Assembly: GCA_028291985.1 (NCBI GenBank)
Contig: JAQGNE010000025.1
Span: forward strand, 1-33,864
Length of the DNA stretch: 33,864 nt
Source of the DNA: Polaromonas sp.
GTDB taxonomy: Bacteria > Pseudomonadota > Gammaproteobacteria > Burkholderiales > Burkholderiaceae_C
Direction of reading: 5' to 3'
This document shows positions 8,095 to 16,148 of this stretch, in pieces (within the stretch, counting starts at the first letter, position 1; each line of letters begins with the position of its first letter). The position numbers and the translations under genes were made by a program. The notes beneath the pieces are model-generated. The model was not told where the DNA came from, made no database searches, and saw only the letters and a program-made list of their open reading frames with translations.

Positions 8095-8588
8095 TTTTGT
8101 CAGCTATCGTTACGGATGTTGGTGCTGAGCGGGAGAGGGTGGCAACCGAAGGGTCTGACGCAAAGCTGAGAGCGTCGAAGCCGTCATGAATTTCGTGAGG
8201 TATCAAGCGCTAACTACCCATTGCTCAGCCAAGACTTCGGACATGTACCTTCGGCTGATTTCGACGATCAAGCCATGTCAACAAGCCAGCGGAGCTGCGC
8301 GCCCTTAGCCATGCCGCAGATCGACCATCGCCAGCGTTCGCGCCATAGAGTGTCGGGGTGCGATGTCCGACTCCCGGTCCGACGCCTGCAGCCTCAGGCT
8401 TGCGCAGCCCTTTGCAAACGACCTACGACCCAGCAAAAAAAAGCCCAGTCTGGGGACTGGGCTTTGAACGAATTCAGGAAATCAATAAATCGATTTCGAA
8501 GAATCCGAGGAGACAACTGTTAAGGCATGCCAAGCCGCATGAAGGGCGGCAGGACCTGCTCTTGTGTCAGAGTCTTGTGATCGGAAAA
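8095..8588. other. Long intergenic region, no supported gene
   Basis: Nearly 500 bases between the iron-binding gene and the phasin gene. The one long plus-strand frame here has unfavourable composition and no ribosome-binding site. Visible structure: a possible structured segment near 8127-8180 with a GACGC...GCGTC stem, and a strong hairpin at 8435-8463. Nothing else stands out. Confidence 0.5.
8435..8463 (-). terminator. Rho-independent terminator, probably of the phasin gene
   Basis: Nine-base perfect stem AGCCCAGTC / GACTGGGCT (8442-8450 and 8455-8463) with loop TGGG, followed on the minus strand by eight Ts (8435-8442). It lies about 125 bases past the phasin stop codon. The plus-strand side has only two Ts, so it acts mainly on minus-strand transcripts. 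Confidence 0.85.
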
Positions 8589-9134
8589 TTAACGCTTTTT
8601 GGCGGAAACCGTCTTGCTGGCGTTGACCGCGGTGGCTGCAACGGTGTTGAAGTTCGACTCGGCCATGTCGCTGGCCTGCTTGACTGCTTTTTGCATGGAT
8701 TCAAAAGCGTTGTTGGCGGCGACCACTGCGCTCTTCATCACGGCAACTGCAGTCTCTGAACCAGCTGGTGCGTTCTTGGTGGCGCTGTCAACCAGGCCCA
8801 TGACTTTTTGCTGGGCGTCAGATGTCTGCGCTTCCAGGGTCTTGGTCAGGTCGGCGCCGGCAGCGGCAGCGATGTCATACAGATGACGGCTGTAGGCAGC
8901 GGTTTTCTCGGCCAATGGCTGAACCAGACCTGCTTGCAGGGCGAGCAGTTCTTGTGCGTCCTTGACGCCCATGACGGCTTGTGCGTGGTTGGCGGTTTCG
9001 GCCAGAGCAGCCTTGGTGGCCTGTACATTCAGCTCGACCAGCTTTTCCACGCCTTCGAAGGCTTTGTGGGTCAGACCAAACAGGGTCTCGATGTTGGCTT
9101 TGTGGGAGGCCATGATTTGTTCAGCAGTCAGCAT
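8589..9134 (-). CDS. Phasin family protein (PHA granule-associated)
   Basis: A 181-residue phasin. The opening [21 protein letters not shown] and the following alanine-rich amphipathic helices ([40 protein letters not shown]) are typical of betaproteobacterial phasins, which coat polyhydroxyalkanoate granules and control their size and number. The C terminus is alanine/lysine-rich ([13 protein letters not shown]). The ATG at 9134 has CGGAGA eight bases upstream; upstream extension is cysteine-rich and unlikely. Regulation is suggested by a good promoter at 9220-9248 bracketed by two PhaR-like palindromes. No PHA synthase gene lies in the window. Confidence 0.92.
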   Translation of the reverse strand: MLTAEQIMASHKANIETLFGLTHKAFEGVEKLVELNVQATKAALAETANHAQAVMGVKDAQELLALQAGLVQPLAEKTAAYSRHLYDIAAAAGADLTKTLEAQTSDAQQKVMGLVDSATKNAPAGSETAVAVMKSAVVAANNAFESMQKAVKQASDMAESNFNTVAATAVNASKTVSAKKR

Positions 9135-9194
9135 AATTAATCTCCGATAGGGTTGTTGGAAGGGAAAACAGTTGCTTTGCCTGGCGTCAATCGC

Positions 9195-9214
9195 TTTTGC
9201 TGCACTGCAACATA
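9195..9214. promoter_or_regulatory. PhaR-like operator, promoter-downstream copy
   Basis: Core TGCTGCACTGCAACA (9198-9212), a 7-1-7 palindrome with one mismatch, nearly identical over 20 bases to the copy at 9254. It sits just downstream of the predicted -10 box of the phasin promoter, so a bound repressor would block initiation. The TGC-rich dyad resembles sites described for the PHA-responsive repressor PhaR (CTGC-N3/4-GCAG). Confidence 0.6.
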
Positions 9215-9219
9215 AGGCT

Positions 9220-9248
9220 AGTATATGGAGTGCCAGCATGGATTGCAA
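9220..9248 (-). promoter_or_regulatory. Phasin gene promoter (-35/-10)
   Basis: On the minus strand: -35 TTGCAA (9243-9248), a 17-base spacer, and -10 TATACT (9220-9225). The -10 matches sigma-70 consensus at five of six positions, the -35 at four. It lies about 85 bases upstream of the start codon and exactly between two palindromic operators. Confidence 0.65.
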
Positions 9249-9253
9249 GGATC

Positions 9254-9273
9254 TTTTGCTGCACTGCAGCATA
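9254..9273. promoter_or_regulatory. PhaR-like operator, promoter-upstream copy
   Basis: Core TGCTGCACTGCAGCA (9257-9271) is a perfect 7-1-7 palindrome, five bases upstream of the -35 box of the phasin promoter. Its 20-base context is repeated at 9195-9214 with one change, the two copies being 59 bases apart. Assignment to PhaR rests on motif resemblance and the phasin gene downstream. Confidence 0.6.
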
Positions 9274-9355
9274 TTAGGTCGGCGCCCCTAGCGCCCGACG
9301 GACGCACGGACTACGTCCCCTTGTATTTGACGTCCCAACCTCCAATGGCACTGTT

Positions 9356-10300
9356 GTGAAAGCCTTTTACGCCGATAACTTTGTTCTGCCTCTTCCCGAG
9401 GGCCACCGTTTTCCGATGGCCAAGTACAAGCTCTTGCGGAACCGGGTGGTACGAGAACTGCCTGATGTGCGGATGGAAGAGGCGCCCGCCGCGACCGACG
9501 GTGAACTGGCGTTGGTGCATACGCCGGCTTATATCGAGTCCATCGCACGCGGCACTTTGCCACCTGCTGCGCAGCGGGAGATCGGCTTTCCCTGGAGCCC
9601 CGCTATGGCAGAACGTGCTCGGCGCTCAGCGGGCGCCACGGTTGCCGCTGCCCGGGAAGCGCTTGGCTTACATGGTGCAACCGAAGGACTTGCCGCCAAC
9701 ATGGCCGGAGGAACGCATCACGCCTACGCCGGCAAGGGCAGCGGATTCTGTGTTTTCAACGACGTGGCAGTCGCAGCGCGCCTGATGCAGGCAGAGTGGG
9801 CGCGCGGCCGAACGGCGCGTGGCGCGCCGTTACAGGTAGCGATCATCGATCTGGATGTTCATCAGGGCAATGGCACCGCTTCCATATTTGCCAACGATGA
9901 CAGCGTTTTCACACTGTCGCTGCACGGCGAAAAAAACTTTCCCTTCCGCAAGGAGCCCAGCGACCTTGACGTCGAACTGCCCGACGGGTGCCTGGATGCG
10001 CCTTATCTGGAGGCCCTTGAGCAAGCACTTGACGAGATGGAGCGCCGGTTTGCGCCTGGACTGCTGCTCTTTCTGGCCGGTGCAGACCCCTTTGAGGGTG
10101 ATCGCCTCGGTCGTCTATCACTTACCTTTGATGGCCTGGAAGCCCGCGACAGGCGGGTGTTCGACTGGGCCTGGCAGCGCCGTATTCCACTGGTGTTCAT
10201 GATGGCTGGCGGCTACGGCAACGATATTGACCAGACGGTGCAGGTGCAGATGAACACCTACCGCGTCGCGCTTGAGTACTGGCGGCGCTGGCAGGCGTGA
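9356..10300 (+). CDS. Histone deacetylase-like amidohydrolase
   Basis: Zinc-dependent deacetylase of the HDAC/AcuC/acetylpolyamine amidohydrolase superfamily, 314 residues. Motifs in order: GGTHHAY (catalytic His pair), [23 protein letters not shown] (zinc ligands Asp and His), [15 protein letters not shown] (third zinc ligand Asp) and GGYG near the end. Bacterial members remove acetyl groups from small amines or proteins; which applies here is unknown. The start is GTG at 9356 with no good ribosome-binding site, giving the expected opening [23 protein letters not shown]. Its stop overlaps the GTG of the next gene as GTGA, so the deacetylase, thioesterase and nitroreductase probably form one operon. 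Confidence 0.9.
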   Translation: MKAFYADNFVLPLPEGHRFPMAKYKLLRNRVVRELPDVRMEEAPAATDGELALVHTPAYIESIARGTLPPAAQREIGFPWSPAMAERARRSAGATVAAAREALGLHGATEGLAANMAGGTHHAYAGKGSGFCVFNDVAVAARLMQAEWARGRTARGAPLQVAIIDLDVHQGNGTASIFANDDSVFTLSLHGEKNFPFRKEPSDLDVELPDGCLDAPYLEALEQALDEMERRFAPGLLLFLAGADPFEGDRLGRLSLTFDGLEARDRRVFDWAWQRRIPLVFMMAGGYGNDIDQTVQVQMNTYRVALEYWRRWQA

Positions 10301-10797
10301 GGCTTCAGGCGGGTAGCGCTGGGCGCTGGCAAAATGGAGGGATGCCCCTTGAAGCACGGATCGCGCCAGAACCTCGCAGCGCCTACAGCGCGTTTTGCAG
10401 CATCACCACCCGCTGGTCAGACAACGACATCTATGGCCACGTCAACAACGTCATTTATTACAGCTGGTTTGACACTGCCGTCAACAGCCTCTTAATTGAG
10501 CGCGGCGCACTGGACATCCACGGCCCCGGTCAGTCTGGCGGCGTGATCGGCCTCGTGGTTGAAACCCATTGCAGTTATTTCGCCCCACTGGCTTTTCCAG
10601 AGCCGGTGGTGGCTGGTGTCCGGGTCGCGCATATCGGGCGCTCAAGCGTGCGGTATGAGATCGGACTGTTCGCCGCCGGATCCACAGCGCTGTGCGCGGC
10701 GCGTGGGCATTTCGTGCATGTGTATGTTGATCGCCTCACGCGCAGGCCCGCCGAGCTGCCGCCAAAACTGCTTTCTGTACTGGAGACCCTGAAGTGA
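10297..10797 (+). CDS. Acyl-CoA thioesterase, 4HBT hotdog family
   Basis: Hotdog-fold thioesterase of 166 residues. The active-site segment [27 protein letters not shown] is the classic 4-hydroxybenzoyl-CoA thioesterase/YbgC pattern, with the catalytic Asp in WSDND. The family hydrolyses acyl-CoA thioesters in the cytosol; the acyl chain cannot be told. Two starts are possible: GTG at 10297 overlapping the previous stop as GTGA, or ATG at 10342, whose GGAGG lies only one base away. I prefer 10297 because the same GTGA overlap recurs at the next junction, but the conserved domain begins after either. Confidence 0.88.
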   Translation: MRLQAGSAGRWQNGGMPLEARIAPEPRSAYSAFCSITTRWSDNDIYGHVNNVIYYSWFDTAVNSLLIERGALDIHGPGQSGGVIGLVVETHCSYFAPLAFPEPVVAGVRVAHIGRSSVRYEIGLFAAGSTALCAARGHFVHVYVDRLTRRPAELPPKLLSVLETLK

Positions 10798-11510
10798 CCA
10801 TTGCCCCCAATGCTGCTGAGCTGAACCCTGTCGAACTGGCGATAGAAAGCCGTCAGTCGATGCGTGAATTTTTGCCCACGCCTGTCCCCAAGGCCACGAT
10901 TGTCCGGCTGCTGGAGCTTGCCAGCCGTGCACCGTCAGGCACCAACACCCAGCCCTGGAAAGCGTATGTGCTGCAAGGCGCCAGCCGCGATGCCCTGGTC
11001 GAAAAAGTCTGCCAGGTCCACGACGCGATACGCGCCGACCCGCAACTCGCGGCCGACTACCGCGAAGCCTATGACTATTACCCCGAGAAATGGGTCTCGC
11101 CCTATATCGACCGCCGCCGTGAGAACGGCTGGAGCCTATATGGGCTGCTGGGCATCGGCAAGGCTGACAAGGACAAGATGCATGCGCAGCATCAGCGTAA
11201 CTTCAGGTTTTTTGATGCGCCGGTCGGCCTTATGTTTACCGTCGATACCGTGATGGGGCGCGGCTCCCTGGTGGACTACGGCATGTTCCTGCAAAACCTC
11301 ATGGTGGCTGCGCGTGCGCACGGGCTGCACACCTGCCCGCAGGCGGCCTGGAACGGTTTTGCCAAGGTCATCCTTCCTCATATCGGTGCCGAGCCTGACG
11401 AGATGCTGGTTTGCGGCATGTCGCTCGGCTATGCGGATGAGTCAGCACTGGTCAACACCTTTCGCACACCCCGGGTTCCGGCGAGCGACTTCGCAACCTG
11501 GCTGGACTGA
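10794..11510 (+). CDS. Nitroreductase family protein
   Basis: FMN-dependent nitroreductase-fold oxidoreductase, 238 residues. The opening [19 protein letters not shown] and [16 protein letters not shown] hold the typical flavin-phosphate-binding Arg/Ser residues, and the later [25 protein letters not shown] and [10 protein letters not shown] segments are conserved in the family. These enzymes reduce nitroaromatics, quinones or enones using NAD(P)H; the natural substrate is unknown. The start is GTG in a GTGA overlap with the thioesterase stop, so translation is probably coupled. Third and last gene of the 9356-11510 unit. Confidence 0.9.
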   Translation: MTIAPNAAELNPVELAIESRQSMREFLPTPVPKATIVRLLELASRAPSGTNTQPWKAYVLQGASRDALVEKVCQVHDAIRADPQLAADYREAYDYYPEKWVSPYIDRRRENGWSLYGLLGIGKADKDKMHAQHQRNFRFFDAPVGLMFTVDTVMGRGSLVDYGMFLQNLMVAARAHGLHTCPQAAWNGFAKVILPHIGAEPDEMLVCGMSLGYADESALVNTFRTPRVPASDFATWLD

Positions 11511-11716
11511 TCCGCTGGCGCCTCAGCGTTGGCGCCCTAAATGTTTTTGATGACTGCCTTCCCCTCTTGGACCGCCTTCCGGCACAGGAGGTTGCGGGTA
11601 AAGTCAGGGTTCGATCAACCTTACGGGCCGCCCATCCCGCGCAGGCACGGCAGGCCTTTCAGTGGCGATCGCCTTCGGTCTGTGCAGCCCTTTTTTAGCA
11701 GAAAGTGATTCGTTTC

Positions 11717-12067
11717 ATGAGCATTACCACCACTCCTTCCGGCCTCCAGTATGAAGACACGGTTCTGGGCTCCGGCGCCATTGCCAAAGCGGGGCAGAGC
11801 GTCAAGGTGCACTACACCGGCTGGCTCTACAACGGTGGAACCCAAGGCGCCAAGTTTGATTCCAGCAAGGACCGCGGCCAGCCGTTTGAATTTTCACTCG
11901 GCGCCGGTCAGGTCATTCGCGGCTGGGACGAGGGTGTGCAGGGCATGTCGGTAGGTGGCACGCGCCGGCTCATCATTCCGGCCGAGCTGGGTTACGGCGC
12001 GCGTGGCGCTGGCGGTGTGATTCCGCCGAACGCAACCCTGCTTTTTGAAGTGGATTTTCTAGGCTGA
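11717..12067 (+). CDS. FKBP-type peptidyl-prolyl cis-trans isomerase
   Basis: Single-domain FKBP of 116 residues. It contains the full family signature: VKVHYTGWLYNGG, KFDSSKDRGQPFEFSLGAGQVIRGWDEGVQGM and IIPAELGYGARGAGGVIPPNATLLFEVDFL, with the aromatic pocket residues in place. It speeds cis-trans isomerisation of X-Pro bonds. No signal peptide, so it is cytosolic. The ATG at 11717 gives the usual N terminus (MSITTTPSGLQYED); a GTG four codons upstream is less likely. A long inverted repeat begins 23 bases after its stop and could act as a transcript boundary. Confidence 0.95.
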   Translation: MSITTTPSGLQYEDTVLGSGAIAKAGQSVKVHYTGWLYNGGTQGAKFDSSKDRGQPFEFSLGAGQVIRGWDEGVQGMSVGGTRRLIIPAELGYGARGAGGVIPPNATLLFEVDFLG

Positions 12068-12089
12068 AATTTTTCATGTACTGCGGCTT

Positions 12090-12230
12090 GGGCATTTCCA
12101 GAAATTCAGAGTTTTGGGATGAAGTGCAAGGCGCTTGGAGCAGAGCAGCCGGAATGTACTTTGTACATGAGGCGTGCGAGCACCGGAGCAACGCCGCAAT
12201 TTGCCAAAAAATGGATTTATGGAAATGCCC
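12090..12230. repeat. Long imperfect inverted repeat upstream of pncB
   Basis: A 141-base element that folds on itself. The outer arms GGGCATTTCCA (12090-12100) and TGGAAATGCCC (12220-12230) are perfect complements. Pairing then continues imperfectly through AAAT-CA and TTTTGG blocks and an AA-TGC-GGCG block to the central ATGTAC-TTT-GTACAT (12154-12168). The right arm ends two bases before the pncB start codon and holds its likely ribosome-binding site. Either a small mobile-type repeat or a regulatory/terminator hairpin. Confidence 0.75.
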
Positions 12231-12232
12231 GA

Positions 12233-13444
12233 ATGATCATCACCAGCCTGCTTGATACCGACCTGTACAAGTTCACCATGATGCAGGTGGTGTTGCATCA
12301 GTTCCCCGGGGCAGAGGTTGAATACCGATTCAAGTGCCGCAACGCCGGTTCGCCTGGTGTGCAGGACCTTGCACCTTTCATCAATGAGATACGCGAAGAA
12401 GTGCGAGGCCTGTGCGCGCTGCGTTTTCAGGATGCCGAACTGGCCTATTTGCGCGGCATGCGCTTCATCAAAAGCGATTTCGTCGACTTTCTCGGCCTCT
12501 TCAGGCTGAACGAAAAATATGTGAACGTGAACGCGCTGCCCAACGGCGAGATCGACGTCGCCATCAAGGGGCCGTGGCTTCACACCATCCTGTTCGAGAT
12601 TCCGGTACTGGCGATCATCAACGAGGTGTACTTTCGCAACACGCAAAAGCACGCGAACTTTACCGAGGGCCGGAACAGGCTGAACATCAAGATGGGCGAA
12701 TTGAAGTCCCCAGGTCTCAGCCAGTTGAAGATTGCTGACTATGGAACCCGTCGCCGCTTTGGCAAGACGTGGCATGAGGAAGTGCTGCGCACACTGGCTG
12801 CCGGCCTGGGCATTGGAACCGGGCAGGGCAAGGATTCCAGCGTGCTGGGCCAGTTGGCTGGAACCAGCAATGTGCTGTTTGCGATGAAACTGGGCATGAC
12901 ACCTCTTGGCACCATGGCGCATGAGTACCTGCAGGCTTGCCAGGCGCTGGGGCCGCGTCTGCGCGACAGCCAGGTCTTCGGTTTCGAGTCGTGGGCACGC
13001 GAATACCGCGGTGATCTGGGTATTGCCCTGTCTGACGTGTATGGCATGAATGCCTTTCTGCGCGACTTCGACATGTATTTCTGCAAGTTGTTTGATGGCG
13101 CGCGGCATGACAGTGGCGATCCTTTCCAGTGGGGAGAAAGAATGCTGGCGCACTATGCCAAGAACCGGGTCGATCCCAACACCAAGACGCTGATTTTCAG
13201 CGACGGACTGACGGTGCCGCGCACGATCGAGCTGTACCAGCAGTTCAAGGGCCGCTGCCAGCTGGCCTTTGGCATTGGCACCAACCTCACCAATGACCTG
13301 GGTTACGAGCCGCTGCAGATCGTGATCAAAATGGTGCGCTGCAATGGCCAGCCGGTCGCCAAACTGTCGGACACACCGTCCAAGAATATGTGTGACGACG
13401 AGAAATACCTGGCGTATCTGCGACAGGTTTTTGAGATCGTCTGA
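12233..13444 (+). CDS. pncB: Nicotinate phosphoribosyltransferase
   Basis: PncB of 403 residues, which converts nicotinate, PRPP and ATP to nicotinate mononucleotide in NAD salvage. Diagnostic segments are the opening [21 protein letters not shown], then [50 protein letters not shown] (with the regulatory/catalytic His region) and [10 protein letters not shown]. The ATG at 12233 gives the standard N terminus; the longer open frame upstream merely reads through the inverted repeat. GGAAAT about six bases upstream is the probable ribosome-binding site and lies in the right arm of that repeat, so folding could hide it. An AT-rich dispersed repeat follows the gene. Confidence 0.95.
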   Translation: MIITSLLDTDLYKFTMMQVVLHQFPGAEVEYRFKCRNAGSPGVQDLAPFINEIREEVRGLCALRFQDAELAYLRGMRFIKSDFVDFLGLFRLNEKYVNVNALPNGEIDVAIKGPWLHTILFEIPVLAIINEVYFRNTQKHANFTEGRNRLNIKMGELKSPGLSQLKIADYGTRRRFGKTWHEEVLRTLAAGLGIGTGQGKDSSVLGQLAGTSNVLFAMKLGMTPLGTMAHEYLQACQALGPRLRDSQVFGFESWAREYRGDLGIALSDVYGMNAFLRDFDMYFCKLFDGARHDSGDPFQWGERMLAHYAKNRVDPNTKTLIFSDGLTVPRTIELYQQFKGRCQLAFGIGTNLTNDLGYEPLQIVIKMVRCNGQPVAKLSDTPSKNMCDDEKYLAYLRQVFEIV

Positions 13445-13495
13445 GTGGCCTGGGCGCAGTGCCCTTCAAGCGTCACTGGAATCACCCGCATGCAG

Positions 13496-13560
13496 TTTGC
13501 TATTGAATTAATAGCTATAACCTCTTGTAATGTAAGGGCTATAAGCATAAAATGCTTAAA
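13496..13560. repeat. Dispersed TGCTAT...ATAGCTA palindromic repeat
   Basis: TTTGCTATTGAATTAATAGC followed by TATAACCTC, then TGTAAGGGCTATAAGC and AAAATGCTT. The AT-rich core is a palindrome and the flank matches the copy at 3106. It occupies the 270-base gap between pncB and the antiporter, where I see no gene. Confidence 0.6.
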
Positions 13561-13713
13561 ATTTCCAATACATATCAACCATGTCGCCGCTCGTTCCGGC
13601 TACCTTATCCCGGACACCTTGATCCGCAGCAAGCCGCTTCGTGAGCTTTTTCGCCCCGTCTCCCTGCCTCGTTCTGCCGCCGCATGTTCTCGACATCCAT
13701 CAAAAAACAGACC

Positions 13714-15123
13714 ATGAAAAGTTCGCGCCTGCCCGCGCTGGCCCTTCTGCTTTGCCTGTCCCCCGCATGGTGCGTCGCTGCTGAAATTGATGGAGCCAGG
13801 CTCTCGGTGTGGTGGGGCGTTCCTTTTGCAGGCATCCTGCTGTCGATCGCCCTGATGCCGTTACTGGCCCCCTCTTTCTGGCATCACCATTTCGGCAAGG
13901 TGTCGGCAGCCTGGACGCTGCTGTTTTTTGTCCCGTTCGCGGTGATGTTCGGTCCGGCCCTCGCTGGCAGCAGCCTGGTGCATGCACTGGTAGCAGAATA
14001 CATTCCCTTCATCGTGCTGCTGGTGGCGCTTTATACCGTGGCCGGCGGCATTTTTATCCGCGGCAACCTGCATGGCAGCGCAGGCCTGAACGTCGCCATC
14101 CTGGCCATCGGCACGGTGCTGGCCAGTTTCATGGGGACCACTGGCGCGTCCATGCTGATGATCAGGCCGCTGATCAGGGCCAACGACAACCGCAAGCACA
14201 AGGCGCATGTGGTGGTGTTTTTCATCTTTCTGGTGTCCAACGCGGGCGGCTCTCTCACGCCGCTGGGCGATCCGCCGCTTTTTCTGGGCTTTCTCAAGGG
14301 CGTTGATTTTTTCTGGACCGTGTCGCACATCTTTCAGGAGACGCTTTTTCTCGTGCTCTCCCTGCTGGCGATTTTTTACCTGATTGACCAGTGGTATTAC
14401 CGTAAGGAAGGTCCACTGGGCGCCGATCCAACGCCCGATACCGGGCGCATCGGTTTTGATGGCGCTACCAACTTCCTGCTACTGGGTGCAGTGGTGGGCC
14501 TGGTGCTGATGAGCGGTTTCTGGAAGTCCGCCGTGGTTTTCAATGTGATGGGAACCGACATCGGCCTGCCGGGCCTGGTCAGGGACGTCGGTCTGGTCCT
14601 CGTCACGCTGGTGTCGCTTGCCACCACGTCGAAGGCAGTACATGCCAACAACCAGTTCTCCTGGGCGCCGATGCAGGAGGTCGCCAAGCTGTTCGCCGGG
14701 ATATTCCTCACCATCATCCCGGTTATTGCCATGCTCAAGGCGGGTAGCCAGGGCCCGTTCAGCGCGGTTGTTCAGGCTGTCACCCGGCCTGATGGCCAGC
14801 CCGACCCGGCGATGTATTTTTGGGCCACCGGTGCGCTCAGCTCCTTTCTGGACAACGCACCTACCTATCTGGTGTTCTTCAACACGGCAGGGGGCGACCC
14901 GGCAGTGTTGATGACAACCCTGGCGCCGACGCTGGCAGCTATTTCTGCCGGCGCGGTTTTCATGGGTGCGAACTCCTATATCGGCAACGCGCCCAATATG
15001 ATGGTCAAGGCAGTGGCCGAAGAACGCGGCATTGTCATGCCCAGCTTCTTCGGCTACATGGCCTGGTCAGCCGCCGTGTTGCTGCCTCTCTTCTTCATCA
15101 TGACCCTGATCTGGTTCAGGTAA
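13714..15123 (+). CDS. Sodium:proton antiporter, NhaD-like
   Basis: Polytopic inner-membrane protein of 469 residues in the ion transporter superfamily. After a signal-like hydrophobic N terminus (MKSSRLPALALLLCLSPAWC) there are about 12 further membrane segments. Signature segments SNAGGSLTPLGDPPLFLGFL, SSFLDNAPTYLVFF and YIGNAPNMMVKAVAEE are the twin re-entrant motifs of NhaD-type Na+(Li+)/H+ antiporters; cargo is inferred from this. The ATG at 13714 gives the natural N terminus. An in-frame ATG at 13684 is also open, and neither has a clear ribosome-binding site, so the start is uncertain. The 2-hydroxyacid dehydrogenase gene starts 28 bases later on the same strand. Confidence 0.88.
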   Translation: MKSSRLPALALLLCLSPAWCVAAEIDGARLSVWWGVPFAGILLSIALMPLLAPSFWHHHFGKVSAAWTLLFFVPFAVMFGPALAGSSLVHALVAEYIPFIVLLVALYTVAGGIFIRGNLHGSAGLNVAILAIGTVLASFMGTTGASMLMIRPLIRANDNRKHKAHVVVFFIFLVSNAGGSLTPLGDPPLFLGFLKGVDFFWTVSHIFQETLFLVLSLLAIFYLIDQWYYRKEGPLGADPTPDTGRIGFDGATNFLLLGAVVGLVLMSGFWKSAVVFNVMGTDIGLPGLVRDVGLVLVTLVSLATTSKAVHANNQFSWAPMQEVAKLFAGIFLTIIPVIAMLKAGSQGPFSAVVQAVTRPDGQPDPAMYFWATGALSSFLDNAPTYLVFFNTAGGDPAVLMTTLAPTLAAISAGAVFMGANSYIGNAPNMMVKAVAEERGIVMPSFFGYMAWSAAVLLPLFFIMTLIWFR

Positions 15124-15151
15124 CCCGCACTTTTTTTGAAGGCCACATTTC

Positions 15152-16138
15152 ATGAGCAAGCCCCGAATACTTGTCGCGCGCGCCGTTTTCCCCGAGGTCA
15201 TCACCCGGCTGGAGCAGCATTTCGAGGTCGAGTCCAACCCGACGGACGAGGCCTGGAGCAAGCCTCAGCTGATCGCCAGGCTGAAAGGCAAGCAGGGCGC
15301 TTTTACCACCGGCGGCGACCGTATCGACGCCGAGGTGCTGGTGGCTTGCCCGGACCTGAAGATCTGCGCCAACATGGCGGTCGGTTACAACAACTTTGAC
15401 CTCGACGCGATGACCACCGCCGGCGTTCTGGCCACCAATGCCCCGGACGTGCTGACCGAGACCACCGCTGATTTCGGCTTTGCGCTCCTGATGGCCACTG
15501 CCCGCCGCATCACCGAGAGCGAGCATTTTTTGCGCGCAGGCAAGTGGTCGCAATGGAGCTATGACATGTTTGCCGGCTCCGACATCCATGGCGCAACGCT
15601 TGGTATCCTGGGCATGGGCCGCATCGGACAGGGTATTGCAAAGCGCGGTGCGCACGGTTTTGGCATGAAGGTGATCTACCACAACCGTTCACGCCTGGAT
15701 GCCGCACTGGAAGCCGATTGCAAGGCCAGCTATGTCAGCAAGGAAGAGCTCTTGCGCAGTGCCGATCACCTGGTGCTGGTGCTGCCGTATTCGGCCGAAT
15801 CCCACCACACGATAGGGGCTGCCGAACTGGCGATGATGAAGCCGACGGCAACCCTGGTGAACATCGCGCGGGGCGGCATCGTGGACGATGCTGCGCTGGC
15901 CGCCGCACTGAAAGACCGGCGCATTGCCGCAGCCGGCCTTGATGTGTTTGAAGGCGAGCCCAAGGTGCACCCTGACCTGCTGAGCGTGCCCAATGTCGTG
16001 CTGACCCCGCATATCGCCAGCGCCACACTGCCCACACGCATGGCCATGGCTGACCTGGCAGCAAGCAATCTGATCGCCTTTTTTGAAGGAAAAAGACCTC
16101 CAACCCCATTGAATCCATCGCTGTTAGCTACGAAATAA
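15152..16138 (+). CDS. D-2-hydroxyacid dehydrogenase (glyoxylate reductase type)
   Basis: NAD(P)-dependent 2-hydroxyacid dehydrogenase, 328 residues. The NAD-binding loop is GILGMGRIGQGIAKR; the catalytic Arg lies in NIARGGIVDD, the Glu in FEGEP and the His in LTPHIASA. The overall pattern, including MAVGYNNFDLDAMTTAGVLATNAPDVLTETTADF, matches glyoxylate/hydroxypyruvate reductases of the GhrB type, which reduce glyoxylate and related 2-keto acids. Exact substrate is not proven. The last residues (SLLATK) and the stop codon are encoded inside a TGCTAT-type dispersed repeat, so the C-terminal tail is likely repeat-derived. rmuC begins seven bases after the stop. Confidence 0.92.
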   Translation: MSKPRILVARAVFPEVITRLEQHFEVESNPTDEAWSKPQLIARLKGKQGAFTTGGDRIDAEVLVACPDLKICANMAVGYNNFDLDAMTTAGVLATNAPDVLTETTADFGFALLMATARRITESEHFLRAGKWSQWSYDMFAGSDIHGATLGILGMGRIGQGIAKRGAHGFGMKVIYHNRSRLDAALEADCKASYVSKEELLRSADHLVLVLPYSAESHHTIGAAELAMMKPTATLVNIARGGIVDDAALAAALKDRRIAAAGLDVFEGEPKVHPDLLSVPNVVLTPHIASATLPTRMAMADLAASNLIAFFEGKRPPTPLNPSLLATK

Positions 16139-16148
16139 ATAGCGGATG
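16118..16148. repeat. Dispersed AT-rich repeat copy at a gene end
   Basis: TCGCTGTTAGCTACGAAATA followed by AATAGCGGATGC. The TTAGCTA and AATAGC halves and AT-rich centre resemble the repeats at 3106 and 13496, more diverged. It supplies the stop codon of the dehydrogenase at 16136-16138 and reaches the start codon of rmuC. Confidence 0.45.

Noticed and set aside
8221..8523. 100-codon plus-strand frame in the gap before the phasin gene
   Set aside because: No ribosome-binding site, unfavourable composition, and it crosses the phasin terminator.
11516..11535. GGCGCC-N8-GGCGCC hairpin after the nitroreductase gene as a terminator
   Set aside because: The stem is short and the following T-run is delayed and brief, so the call is too weak.
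12119..12232. Upstream extension of pncB
   Set aside because: The added residues come from the inverted repeat and are absent from the PncB family.
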